64,000 nucleotides of DNA from Tetrahymena elliotti 4EA (lineage: Eukaryota > Ciliophora > Oligohymenophorea > Hymenostomatida > Tetrahymenidae). The notes below the pieces were generated by a model that was not told where the DNA came from, searched no databases, and saw only the letters and a program-made list of their open reading frames with translations. The stretch lies in NCBI GenBank assembly GCA_000231825.2, contig JH720367.1:186001-250000 (forward strand), given 5' to 3'. Position numbers and translations under genes: made by a program. Positions 23,956-37,063 of the stretch are shown here, piece after piece (within the stretch, counting starts at the first letter, position 1; each line of letters begins with the position of its first letter).

Positions 23956-26446
23956 TCATTTTTTAGTTGTTTTCTTTGAGAATTTAGGTTCATTTTCAAT
24001 AAATTTGCTATATGTTTTCCAAATAATATCAGATCTTCCTTTAGCTTTTTCTACGAATGATTGCTCATATTAGTTTAAAGGATATTCGATACTTCTTGTT
24101 TTTTCACTTGATTTATTTTTATTATTTCTTTTTTCTATATTGTTAATAAGCTCTTTAAAAGACTGTATGAGTTCTTTTACTTAGTACTCGCTCTGATCTA
24201 GCAGATTTTCAATTTCTTTTTTAGTTTGGTCCATTACTGATTTTTTATGCATGGTGTTATTATTTAATCTTTTAGCCATTTTTATTAAACCCTTTAAAGG
24301 TCTAGCTAATTTAGCTGATACTCTATAAGTAAAGACAGCAATAAGAGTTATTGTTATAAAGCCTGAAATAATACATATAATTATTGTTGTTTATTCTTAT
24401 TTATATGTTAGAGTAGATATTTTTTCTGTTATTTCATACATCTATTACTGCTCCCCATAAATGAATACACAATAATAATTTGGAGTGTTTGTAACCTTTT
24501 ATTAATAATCAGAGGATTTATGATATTTAATGTTAAGAAAAATGTTAAATTACATCTGCATCAAGATAGCTTAAATTACCATCTACGTCAAAATAAATAT
24601 TAAAAGTTACTGCATTTACTAGATAGTTTGTTGTCACTCCTTAAGTATTATTTCTTTGAACAATAACTTATTTCTTTTGAAGAACAAGCTGTTAAAATAT
24701 TTCGAAATCTATACCTAAATTTATTTAAAGCATATTATTGTTTGCATTTAAAAAATATAAAGGCCTAAAACATACAATATTTTAGCTACACTTAAAATAG
24801 ATTACAAATAAATAATAAAAAAAAATTTTACCACTTCTATTTTGTACATTTTTATTTTGAAAGTCCCTACTTGGATTTCCATCTTAATAATTCCAATATT
24901 GAGGAGCATAGATAATTTTTTTAATAGAAGATGAATTATAAATGACAACAAACTCAACTGAGGATTTATATTCATGGCTTTCAAATATTTTAGAGAAAAT
25001 ATCTAGATTGAATTCAACTTGAGCAACTATTAATTTCAATTAAAATAAAGAAATTTAAATATTAATAAAAGTCAATCACTAATTAATCAAATTGAATTAT
25101 TCATTGTTTTAAAACCAAAAATAATAAATTATATTTTGTTATCTTCTATGTTTAATGGTTATCTACTCATTTTTTTTCTGATACAATGCTAAAATCATTC
25201 TTATCTTAAACTTTAATAAAATTAAATAAATTCTCTATTAACTCCTTAAATTCTATAGAAATAAATCCCAATTTATGTATAGCAAAACGACACACTATGG
25301 ATTTATAAAGTTAAATTAAATATTATTACTGTAATATTCATTCGCAGAGTTAGAAATTAATTTTGATACAGACATTAAAAGAGCACAGTCATTAGAGCAG
25401 CTTTTTTTATCATCACTATAAGGTCCATATATAAGGACTCTATTCTTATTTAAATAATCTGTTGACCATGTTCTAATGCTTTAATATTATTAGTAAATTC
25501 CTGTTGCAACTATTTTAATAATCATATCAAATTTTAAAATATTTATTGTTTTAATATATTTTGTTAATAATTACTTAAGTCTATACTTGGATTAAGAGTT
25601 TATTAAGGAAATACCCTAATAAATGAATTATCTGGTACTGAATTACTTATATATAAAACACTAATTCTAAATATTTAAGATTGTAGCAAATTTGTCATTA
25701 AAAAAGGTACAATCCTTTACAAGTTCAAAATGTAATACATATTTGGCAATATTGTAGGATTTGTAGGGTTTTTATTAACTAGAGGAGAGAAAAAAGCAGA
25801 TGTGCTAAAATCCGTTGATTAAGGGCTAACTGTCCAAGCAAAATCAGCTGGATTTTAATTTACAGGAAAGAAACTCTGATATTGAGCTTTTTACAAAAAT
25901 TAAATTAAATATTTATTCATTCATTCTTCAATTAATTTTTACATTCCTAAACCATATTAACTGCTTCCATTACTTCACCTGCTATTAATCCCAAATTAAA
26001 AATTTAACTCTAAAGTAGTTGTGTCATTTAGCTTTTTTTATAATCAAATAAATATTAATCATATAATGATGGATCAATCAATTATAAATCTAAAAAAAAA
26101 TAACATAAAAAAGAGCCTACTTTGTTATGTTAACCATTTCGTTATTAACTTTTGTTACAATGTAATTGCTTGAATCTGTCAGAATTTCATTTGTTATTTT
26201 CTTTGTTTGAAACTATAATATTTAAAATCAAATATTTTTAATGTCTTGCTTGCTTGCTTGAGTGAGTAGAATTAAGAAATTATGTAAAATATCTAATGGA
26301 GAAATTACATAAATCAATATTATAATACCAACTTCTACAGCAATAGTTAAAACCAAAAACTTTAATATTAGCTGACACATTAAAGGTTTTCCTTTAAATA
26401 TTGACCAAATTGATTCATTATCAACTTTCTTTTTAACACTAACCAT
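23956..26446 (-). CDS. Two-TM sensor-like protein with HAMP-like segment
   Basis: Likely receptor-type membrane protein: N-terminal TM helix, extracellular Cache-like sensor region, second TM, then a HAMP-like stretch (RVSAKLARPLKGLIKMAKRL) and a coiled coil. It ends with no cyclase, kinase or phosphatase domain. Exons: 26446-26309, 26212-26121, 26031-25943, 25886-25575, 25509-25330, 25294 to about 25170, 25026-24848, 24790-24554 and 24495-23956. Introns of 96, 89, 56, 65, 35, uncertain, 57 and 58 nt keep phase. The weak point is 25184-25027: the frame runs into TGA after an A8 tract (25170-25177), and either a further exon or an indel is needed to reach the next exon. About 600 aa in all. 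Confidence 0.75.
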
Positions 26447-27782
26447 ATTTTTGATTTATTTATTTATTATTAACTTGCTACAAGCTTACTTTTAACTGTA
26501 TTTTAAAGATAATTTACTAAATTATGTTGTTCTTTTATGATAATAAACACTTTTAAATCCTCAAACAATTATTTGATCAAATAATTTATAATATTAATAA
26601 AATCTTTTTGAGAATGATAAATAGAATTTTATTTTAATTTGAAAATCTTTTTCCAAAAATATTAAATACAATTTTTAGCATTTAAAAAGGTTTTAGAAAT
26701 TAAATATTTTCTCTCATCAATCTTGCAAACAAAATTAAAAAGGCTATCTTTAAAAACAAATAGTTATTAGAATATGTTTTTTAATGGTTTTCATAATCTA
26801 ATTAAATAATTTGTAATTTAAGTGGATTAAATAAAAGAAAAATACTTCAAAAAGTAAAATAAATTGTATTTAAATTTCATTTTAATTTAAAAGCTGTTAA
26901 AATAGCAAAAAAAAACAAATTAATTACTTTTTCAAAATCGACAAAATAAAAAGAGTTAGAAAACTCAAATTTAAAAAATTTTTAAACTCATCAATTTCTA
27001 AAATACTAGCTTTCATAAATACAAAATATAATTATTATCTTTTAGAAAAAATATTTATTTTGAAACAAAAATTTTAATTTCACAACTAATATTTGCTTTT
27101 ACTTAATTTTTTTTAAAATAAAAACTTTTTATTGAAAAAATTCAAAATAAAGATTTTCTTTTTAAATTCATTAATTTGTTGGTTAATTTTCATTTGTATA
27201 GCCATTTTTAATCTAATTTTTTCTTTAATTTAAAATTAAGAGTAAGTTTAGAAATAATGAAAATAATGGTTCTAAATACTGTCAAGTAACATGTAAATTT
27301 TTAATAAAAAATATAGATATTAGTTTAATAATTACTTATTATTTTAAAAAGAAAGGTTTAATAAAGTTGAGTTTGAAATGATTTTATTCATTAATTATAT
27401 TGAGTTAACATGAAGAATAAGTATGACACACTTTATTTACAATGTATATATTTTAAATTATAGAATAGGTATTTTAAGTAAAGATATATTTAAGAGTAAA
27501 GAATATAATTTATTTTAAATAAAGTTAGGTTGGTAGATTAGAAGCTAGGTAGGTAGATAGATATAATTGATTATAAAATTATTGTAATTGAGAGTATAAG
27601 AACTTAAAGCATTATTTATTTTATCTTTATAATTATTATCAGTTTTAAAATTGTAAGGCAATTAGATATTTTCAATTTTGAGGCTCAGAAGCACCAAGAA
27701 ATCAAAATTAATACTATCTAAATAAAATTAAGAGTCAAGTAGATGAGTGGAAAATCTTTAGCTAAAAATTAAGAATCTATTT
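26447..27782. other. Intergenic
   Basis: AT-rich with A/T homopolymers and a short imperfect GGTA/GATA repeat at about 27528-27562. No gene seen. Confidence 0.6.
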
Positions 27783-30622
27783 TCAGAATCTAGCGGCAAT
27801 TTCTTATAAAGGAAGTGGAGAATGTTTTCTGTGGCTTTTATTTTATAATTATATTTTTCCCAAAGAGAGCCTTTTGAACTTTGTTCCTTCTGGTTAATAT
27901 AAGCTAGAGCTAAGGATATCATTATTTGATGACTTCTAAATTTTAGAAGCTGAGTTTTATAATTGATTATTTTATCCGACAATTTGGGATGTGCTTAATA
28001 GTTAAGTTTGCTTAACCATGGAATTATTGGAGGATTAGCGATGCTCTAAAGAGGGTTTTCTGTTTGAAGAATTTTGTGAACCATATTATGAGTTTACACT
28101 AATATGATTTTTTATGATGTATGAAGCATTTAATTGGTTATTAGCAATAGCTGTGCTATTCAATTGATTAGTTAAGATTACATTCTTTTAAGCACGATTT
28201 GAGTTGAGGGAAGAGTTGTTATTAGCATTTGGGTTTAAAATACTTGATTTATATGCCTTTTAAAAAAGTTAAGCAATTGGAGCATTCAAAATAGTTTTAG
28301 GCTAATGACTTTATCTTCTTTTTTCGCCATTACCTAAATCAGGTAGGATTTTGCGTCCTTCATATTATACGCGGTAATTAATTTCTTTATTCTAATGTTA
28401 TTCTGGTTAATTCATAATAGAGCTAAGATTCTTTCTATGCTCTAAATTAGAAATATTTGCTGGAGTTTTTTCACTCTGTTCAGTAACCTTCTAGAGATTT
28501 GAAGCTGTACTTTACTATTTATTTTATAATAAAAGATTTAATTAGATTGGGGATTATTGAAAAGGTTAAATTTGACCAAATGAAATATGATAATTCTAAG
28601 TATTTTGTGTAAATTTTAGTATGATTTTTTTATTCGAAATGGGTAAATAAATTTGTTGTCAGCAAAATCATTTAATTTTGTTAATTTAGTTTAAAAAAAT
28701 ACGTGAAGATGATTCTTCCTCAATAAAAGTTATTAAATTATATACTATTAAGTTTATTGGGAGCTTTTTTTTTAGTATTTTTAATTTAGCTTGTATTAGC
28801 TTCACTGAAGAATTTATTTTTTGTACACAATTTGTAAAATAGAATTGAATCGCTCTTTATTAGTTACACATCTAAAAAGAACTTTTGGTAATTAAGAGGG
28901 TGTAAGTACAAAATTGATCTGAAAATTTGTAATCTAAGCATAAAGAATCTAGCTCTTCAATCAAGTAAACAGCAAATACATTTCGATTTCAAAATTATAA
29001 ATTAGAGTAATTGAAAAAAAAGATTTAATTTTTTTACCTAATTTTGCTTTGCTTATTTTTTACATGCCTGATTAGGATGATAACCTTGATGACAAGAGAG
29101 GCAATTTACTGCTTTACATTTCAAACACTTGTGAAGGTTAACCTCTGAGTCACTAAAAAATCTCTAGCCACAGTTGTAGCAATTGTTCTAGTAAAAAAAA
29201 TAAAAATTATTAAATTGAAATAGTAAATAAAAATATATGTAAAGGAAGTCGATATTTGTTTGACTTTTTTGAGAAAAATGGGTTTTTGAATACTTTAAAT
29301 AGTAAAATATCTAAATAATTCTAATTGAGTTTATTTATGAGAATGTAAGGCTATTTGCTTAACATAATCAGAATTATTTTTGATGCAGAGTCAGTTTACA
29401 TGGTAAGCAAGTATTTAAATGATCTGGATGGATTTCAGATACTATTACAGGTGTTATTTGGTGTGGTAATGATTGATGGAATTTATTTAATCCAAATTTA
29501 AATTATTTTGTATTTTATTCATGCTTTTATTACATAAAATCTGATATATGAGTGCCCCCGCTCACAAGAAATTTACCTTGATCTAATAATTTGATTAATT
29601 AATTGATAGTGGTTTTTGTAATCTTATGAGCGTCACAATATGCTTAATTGAACGAAATTTGTAATTTATCGTTATTGATTTTGTAAAACTTTTCTATCAC
29701 TAGTGGGGAAAAAATTTGAAATTCCTTTATTTTCATCAATTTTTGGATTATAGTCAAATAATACTTGTCAAAAAGTTATCAGAAATTTTAAAAAGCTAAT
29801 TTTGTTTGATTTTTTTTGCTTAAAAAATTTTGACCTAGTTGAAGTTCTGGCTTACTCTTTTAATTTACTTATCATATTCTCGATTAATATTATGTAAATT
29901 TTTATTTTTGTAAAATAATTTAGAAATTTCATTCAAAATTTCAAGAATGAATTCATTTTTTCAAAGCCGATTAAAATGAAAAAAATTATATCTTTAAATC
30001 AAGAAGATATTCTTTTTTCTTCAAAAATCCAATACTATTTTACAGTTTTATTTCAGGTTTATAGTTTATTGATGCTCGTTTACAGTTGATAATTTAATCT
30101 TATTTTATAAATTTGTTTATATGTCATTTCAACCAAATATCCCTTCCTTCATTTAATCACTCAATCATTAAAAAACATATTAATAAAATTTTTTACCTCG
30201 TTAATAAGAGGACATAAAGAAGTTTCAAAGTCTAGGCAAGCTTGAAATTTTTCACGGCTAATCAATACACTAAGCAAAAACATACTTGGTTCTTGCTCAC
30301 AATTATCGAGAGGACACATAACTGGGAATGAATCTTCATCTATTTACTCGACTATATTTTGTCTTATGCAATCTGAGTGATAACTGTGACCACATTCAAA
30401 AGAAACCTAATCATCTTTTGACAATTCTTTGTGGCAAATATCACAGTTAGCAAGGCAAACCTCTATTTTGTTACTAGTAACTGAGGTTTCCTTTTATATC
30501 TCCTTTTATATTTCATTTTAATTTTGTTATTCTTGGATTTCTTTGGTTTCCAAGTTATCTTTAGAATTAGAGAGTGAGAGAATCTTTTCGAAGCTCTTCT
30601 TGCTGTTAGTAGTTTAAGGCAT
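27783..30622 (-). CDS. RING/IBR-type zinc-binding protein 2
   Basis: Exons 30622-30197, 29187-29038 and 28490-27783, all phase 0, give 427 aa in the simplest model. After a charged start the RING-like block at about 65-115 reads CDIC, ECGHSYHSDC and CPLDNC. Exon 2 holds the IBR-like block: CYNCG, KCLKCKAVNCLSCHQGYHP and C. The long last exon is Ser/Asn/Gln-rich, with no RING2 and so no catalytic Cys. Same domain order and splice positions as 10950-12427, so a paralogue; ubiquitin ligase activity is possible but unproven. Both introns are unusually long (about 1.0 kb and 0.55 kb), and the first contains a coding-looking ORF (29368-29736). Confidence 0.78.
29368..29736 (-). other. Coding-looking ORF inside an intron
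   Basis: ATG 29736 to TGA 29370-29368, 122 codons with no TGA and with better base composition than its flanks (for example a GC-rich patch near 29555 coding LVSGGTHISDF). It lies on the same strand as the host gene, inside its 1-kb first intron. An acceptor just upstream would splice phase-0 from exon 1, but no phase-correct donor links its end to the IBR exon. It could be an alternative exon with its own stop, a nested gene, or a relic. The end carries a CLPC pair. Confidence 0.4.
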
Positions 30623-33600
30623 TTAATTTATTTATCAATATTTAGTTATATTTAAAGAGCTTGTTAATTAGTAGTATGAATTAGATTTGAAATAAGGTTG
30701 TTTATCTTTTAAAACTAGAGTAGATTGAATTTGTTTTATTTAATTTATTATAAAGATTTATTGAATTTAGAATTCGTCTTTTAAATATTTGTTTAGATCT
30801 ATTAAGGGAATACTCAAATCCTTTATATATAATTATTAGAATGAATTTAATTATAAGCTTATGTTAAAGAATAAATGATTATATGAATGCAATTTAATTA
30901 AATTTGTTGCTTCTAGTTACCAAAACATAACAAAGTAATCTTAATAATCTAATTTTTTCCATAAAAATCGTGTGGATTTTAAAGCACGATCAAATTTATT
31001 TAATCAAAACCTTTTTCACTATGACATTCTATTTCTTCTTTAGTAGTAAAGACTTACCCACCTTTGAGGTCTCTAAATTTCAAAAAATCCTCTTTTTCCT
31101 ATTCAAAAGAGTATTTGCGTAAAATAAATTAGGTTTTTTAGCAACTTATTATAAATTGAGACAATATATCAAATAAAAATTATATTTTTATATGTATAAA
31201 TAAAATAATAAATATTGTCATAAAGTATTTTTAATTCCTATGTTTTTGTTTAACAAAGACATTTAATCACTCCTCAATTAAACAAAAAGATTGTTTACTA
31301 GATTAGAAGCTGTTATTTTTTAAAGAGGAATATTTACAAAAATATTTACTTATACTACTTATAAAATAAAAAATAATTACACCTTGATGGTAAAGTTTAA
31401 TTAAAATAATATTTAATACATTTTAAACACATGAAAAGCCTTTACACAATTAAAAGAATTGGTGTAAAATAAAAATAATTTAGATTACATTAGATTTAAT
31501 AAAAGGGTTGATAACATTTAGAGGATTAATTTTATTTTCAAAATTGACTTTCCCTGATTTAATTTTATTTCTTGTCGTTTTTCTAATTTTTTCATAGTAC
31601 AACATTCACCAATTATTAAAAGGACAAATTACTTGATAAAAGTTCCTCATTTATTTATCATTTTTAATCTTTTATTCCTCTCTCCTAAAATCATTGTGTA
31701 TAAAATTAATCCATCAAAATTTTTATTCAACATTTTAAATATTTACCTAAACTACTATTAGCATTAGCAGAGTAATATTCAAAATTATTAATGTAGTTAC
31801 TTTGACATCTCCTTTATCATTATTTATACTCTATTTTCAGGGTAAAGCTTTAAAAATTGTAAATTCTTGATTGAATTCAAATTTTAAAAATTTGTTGAAT
31901 GAAGCAGTTTAATCATTTTATTAAAAATAGTGTAATTAATTCTGATTTTACTATTTTTTCTTTACATTGCCTAGATTCTTCAGGAATTTTATTCTAAATC
32001 ATTAAATTGATATTTAAAATGTAATATTTGAAGACCCAATTTTATAAAATTTATCATGATCTTAGATTTTTTGATTGTATTTAATGATTTTGATTTCATT
32101 TTTTGAATATCGAAGATTTAAAATATTTATTTTGGCTTAAATTAATTCTGTAATTATGAAAAATTTACTAAATGAAAATAGATTGTTCTTATTAGAAATG
32201 ACTAACACCATTTCTAAAATAAAAAACTAATTAAATTTCTGAACTAAACTATTTTCTTTTTTGAGCTTTTTTACTTGCACAGATTAAGAATTTATTTTAA
32301 GGTAGTCATATCAAACTTATTAAAAAATACTTAGGTTTTTGTAAATAATAATAATTAGATAAAATATTTGAATAATTTGGTCTTTTATTATATTCTTTAA
32401 ATATTTTGTCTATATCTAACTATAAGATAGATTAGATATATTTATCTATAACTTAAAAATGAGATCATTGTTTTTTGAATGAAATATATTGTAAGGATAA
32501 ATCATTCTTTTAATTGCTTCTTAGAATTTATTCATTTACTTACAATATAACTATCAATAAGATATCAATCCCTTTAATATGATTTATATGTTTCACTTAT
32601 TTTTCTCAAAAACTTTAAGTCTCCATATACTTTATTTGGATATGTTTTTTACTAATTTTTAGATTTTATTTGGAATCAAATTAGCTAATAATTAAGTGTA
32701 AGATAAGAATTTGCTTTAATGCTTTTAATAAAAGAAAAAAATGATACAAAGTTTTACAATTACTTTTTGGAAGCTTCCTTTTACAGTGTGAAGTTAAATT
32801 ATCTTAAATTCTGCTTTGTTTTTAATGTGTATGTTTTTTGAAAGTAATACTGCATCTTAAATTTCGTAAACATATTTGTTGTTTCTGGAATAAAAAAAAT
32901 AAAAAGAAAGTAAATTATATTCAAAAATATTCTATCATTATTAATTGTAAAAATATTCATAACTATTTTATTCTATATTAAAGAATTGATAAAAAATTAA
33001 AAAAGCAAAATATCTAATATCCTCTAAAAGATATTTTTATTTATAATATCCTACTACTATTTATCCATTTTATAAAAAATTTAAATAAAAATGAATTAAT
33101 ATCATAAATGAGCTATAAATAGAAAATTAAATTAAAATATTTTCTAATTAATTATATCTATAAAACTCTGTGAATTTTTTAAAATAAAAAATCTCATAAA
33201 AAATTTTTGAAATTAAAAAGGATCGATGTGTGATTGTCTCAAAGTTACTCCTATGATTTTTTAGTCAACAAATAATTTTATTATGAATATAATTTTTTGC
33301 TAATTTTATGCTTGAGAGTTAAATATTTATTTTGTTATTTAATTAATTTATTTTTTCAAATTAGTTATTTTTCATTTGGTTTTAAATTAATTAATCTTTT
33401 TTGAAAGATATTTTTTATTTTTCATAAGACTTTCTTATATTTTAATTAACGAAATTTTTTCTTTTTTTCTTTTTTTAGTTATTGTTATCTAAACAGAAAT
33501 ACGAGTAATGGAGTTTGTATATTTGTAATTTTTCTGATATGACACTTATAATTTAGGGAAAAAATAAAATACATTATATCATTTTATTTTACTTAAGGTG

Positions 33601-34453
33601 ATTATTGAAAAATATTGTGTTTTATACCTAATTTCTTGTGAAGGAAAAAGAAATAAATGTTTTGATGATAATCATCATTGTTTTATTGATTATTTTTGTG
33701 ATAAATTTTTAATAATTGTGCAAATTAATTCTTAAATAACACTAAAATTATTCTTTATTGATACTGTGATAAAAACTTGGAGTGGATGCAATACCTAAAA
33801 TGTTATTTAGTTAAAAAACTATTCAGATTAACTTTAGTTTTATTTATTTTATATTTAGATTTTTTTTCTTTCATTTGCACTTTCTTATTATTTTTTATCT
33901 GTTAAAATTAATTATTAAGTTTTTTCTTTTCCTTTAATGAAAAGAAGGGTTTTGGTTCATGTGTTTAATATTTGAAAATTTTGATTGAATATTGTTTAGA
34001 AATTGAATAAGAAAGATTTATATCTAAATTTAGTTAATAAATATTAAAATTATGCTTTAATTCATAAAAAATGTTAACATTTTATTTATCTATTTATTTA
34101 TATTTTGAAAGTGTTTAAAAAATACTAAAATTGCTGGTCTCATTTCTATTTGTTGAAAAAAAAATAATATTAATAAATTTAATGATATGTAAAAATAATT
34201 GAGTAATACTTGAATTTGTGTTTGTGATATTTATGAAATGAGAGTGAAAAATATAATATTATTAAAAGAAGAAGAAAGTAAGTCAATAAAGATTTAAATT
34301 TATCTTTCATATTAGTTAATGATAATTATATGTCCTCAGCAGTATTTATTCTTTTACTAATAAACAATTAATGAAAAGTTATTGAATAATATATATTATA
34401 ATCATTAATTTGACACAAAAAATATTATTGAGCTTGGCTTTAAGTAAATTTGA
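30623..34453. other. Intergenic with exon-like minus-strand patches
   Basis: About 3.8 kb. On the minus strand a frame ending at TGA 30816-30814 is open upstream to about 31205; its best part (about 30960-31130) codes FLKFRDLKGGQVFTTKEEIE and continues in the same style. Weaker open patches occur near 31210-31640 and 32690-32880. They could be exons of an unresolved gene, but I cannot join them. The rest is A/T runs. Confidence 0.4.
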
Positions 34454-37063
34454 ATGGAAACATATTTATAGCATAAAAGGTATTTGATAACATAATTAAT
34501 TAATTATGTAAAGGACAATGATATCGAAGTTAACAATAATGACAAAACAACTTCTTCTACAAACTATGTGTTCATTATGATTTTTATGATCCTAGCTCTT
34601 GGTTATCTCATTATATTGCTTCTTATAGTCTATAGAGGCAAAACATTATATCAGAGGCATACTACAATAATAGTATCAAAAATCTTTTACTTCTAAGGGT
34701 TTGTTTTGTGTGCGTTTAGAGTCATTATGTCTATTCTTTTAATCATAGAATCATACAATTATAACTACGAGAATAATGATGATGGCAACACTACCTAGTA
34801 AGATAATATTTAGAAGCTTTTATATAATGGTCTTTACATCTCAGATGTTGTATTTGATATGATGTATTTAAGTCTATTTTGGTTTATGATAATCTACAAC
34901 TACAAATCGCATGTAAGAGTTGGAAATGTTCTTGAAGATGGTAAAAATCCAGCAGCCTCTAACAAAGGATTAAATATTTTTACACTAATAACTGTCTTAT
35001 ACTGCTTGATTCACCTTGTAATTATCTGCTTGTACAATCTAGGATTACAAAAGCTCGATTCTTAATTTTACATTTCATGCACAAGTATTAATGATATACT
35101 CAGCATAATATACTTTTTTGTAGGTTTACTTATCTTAAAATTTAAGTTCAGTGGAGCTCCTTATAAAAGCGGCATGCTTGAAAAGGAAATGAAGCATTTA
35201 GAAAGAATGGGCTACTTTTGGGTAAATTAATCTTCTCTTAATTCATTAAAATTGACTTTTTAAAAATTTGATAGTTTTAGGAGTAAATTCCTAGTGTAAT
35301 TAGATTTTTTTTACTCTCCTATAATTGTTGATAGAGATTTAGAAATCACATTTTAGATCAAAAAAATTTAAATAGAAATACAAAAAAATATTTTTTTTTT
35401 TAAATTTGATTGATAAGTTTTAAGCACTATGATTAGATATTAACTTATAAAATTTTAAAATGTTTTCTTCAATAAAATATAGTTGTTTGGTAGAGTTTTT
35501 TAAGCTTCTCTAGATATATTGATAGTAGTTGAATCCTAAGAAATAGAAAGCCTTATTGTTGGAAAAAATGCAAATTAAGGAATATTTTGGAATGTCATAA
35601 GTTATTTTATTCTTCCTGCTAATTATATTGTATCTGAGGTCGTTCCTATTCTCTATAGTCTACTACAAGAGTCTGTAAAAATATTCACCAAGAGCCCAAA
35701 TAATTCATAAGAGAGTGTTATTCTTATTGACGAAAACGATAATCCTGTTAATGATCCTCTTAATAATTCATAAATAGATTGTGATTATAAAGACAACAAT
35801 GAATAAAATAGTTTTATTTCAGACACTTAAGAAAACAATGTTATTAAAATTAACAAACAAACTTAATTCATTAAATAGTTAAAAAAGAAAGAAAGAAAAA
35901 GAGGCTTTGGATTCATTTAAAAAGTTTTATATGAAAAAAGGAAGAAGTAAAGAATTCTTATTCCTTAAAATGATTTTAGGGATAGTCAGGTATCCACCAA
36001 ATCTGGAGGCAAAGAGGATGATGAATACGATATATTAGCTTTCCGTGTGTTACCTATAGACACACTTTCATCATGGGTATTACAAGAAGTCAATCAAGAT
36101 ATTAACAAGTTAAAGCATTTTCACATTAAGAATATTTCTAAAATTAGCAAGTTAGCTATAGATAACAACTAAGTGTGCTTAGTTTCTAAATACTATGAGC
36201 TAGGTTCACTTTCAGAGCTTGTTTCAAAACAGTATAATACCTTAGATTCTTCAAAATCATCTGGCATTTCATCAATACCTTTATCATCTGAAAATAAAAA
36301 TCTAACCAAAAATGATTAAAAACCCAATTCAATAAGTAAGCGACTCAATATTAATTCAACTAGTGTTGATTAGTTTGATTTTAAGTTTTCTTTTGAAACC
36401 AAAATGAAAATAGCTATCTAGATTGCAAAAACTATGGCTAAGCTTCATAAGATGGGTATAATACATGGACATCTTAGTAGTTCTAATATATTATTTGACA
36501 CTAATTATGAAGTTAAAATAACTGATATTGGTCTTACTAGTCTTAAGAAACTTATTAGCATTAAATTTGGATACTAAAATAAAACCCATTTTACTGCTCC
36601 AGAACATCTCTAAGAAAATGCCTTGATTGTAAAGAATCCAACTACTAAATCAGACATTTACAGTTTTGGATTCATTCTATGGGAATTGTTTATGGAAAGA
36701 GAAGCTTTCAGCAACCTAAATTTAGAAGATCTTAAAAAAACTATTATAGCTGATAATTCCAGACCTAAAATCCCAGATGTAGGACCAATACCAAAAGAAG
36801 TGGCTACTATCATTCGTTATTGCTGGCTTGCAAATCCTAATGAGCGTCCTGAATTTGGAGTTATTTTGGCTAACTTGAAGAGAATAAATAATGAGTCTTT
36901 AGATGATGATGAAGAATTTGTATTTGACGAGCAAGAGTACAAGCTTTCTTTTAAGGATGTTGAACAAATCAAAGAGTAGTACCAAAAAAATATGGAATTA
37001 TTAGAATCAGATGACGAAGATGAAGAAATTTAATTCAAATTTAGAAAAGGTAAATAAAAATGA
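34454..37063 (+). CDS. Multi-TM protein fused to a degenerate protein kinase domain
   Basis: Exons 34454-35221 and 35483-37063 (261-nt intron, phase 0) give 782 aa. ATG 34454 directly follows an in-frame TGA. Residues 20-270 hold five clear hydrophobic helices; one or two more at about 310-350 suggest a 7-TM receptor-like layout. A polar linker leads to a kinase-like domain at about 430-750. Catalytic positions are altered: the beta-3 motif reads LAFRVLP (Lys to Arg), the HRD loop reads HGHLSSSN at about 584, and DFG reads DIG at about 604. The APEHL and SDIYSFGFILWEL motifs remain. HG.LSSSN resembles the kinase-homology domain of receptor guanylyl cyclases, but no cyclase follows. Probably a signalling pseudokinase. 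The tail is acidic. Confidence 0.85.

Noticed and set aside
26228..26230. In-frame TGA after the first exon of the sensor gene, suggesting a pseudogene or TGA recoded as an amino acid
   Set aside because: A 96-nt GTAATT...TATAG intron (26308-26213) removes it in phase 0. Further TGAs near 25976 and 25923 likewise vanish with introns 26120-26032 and 25942-25887.
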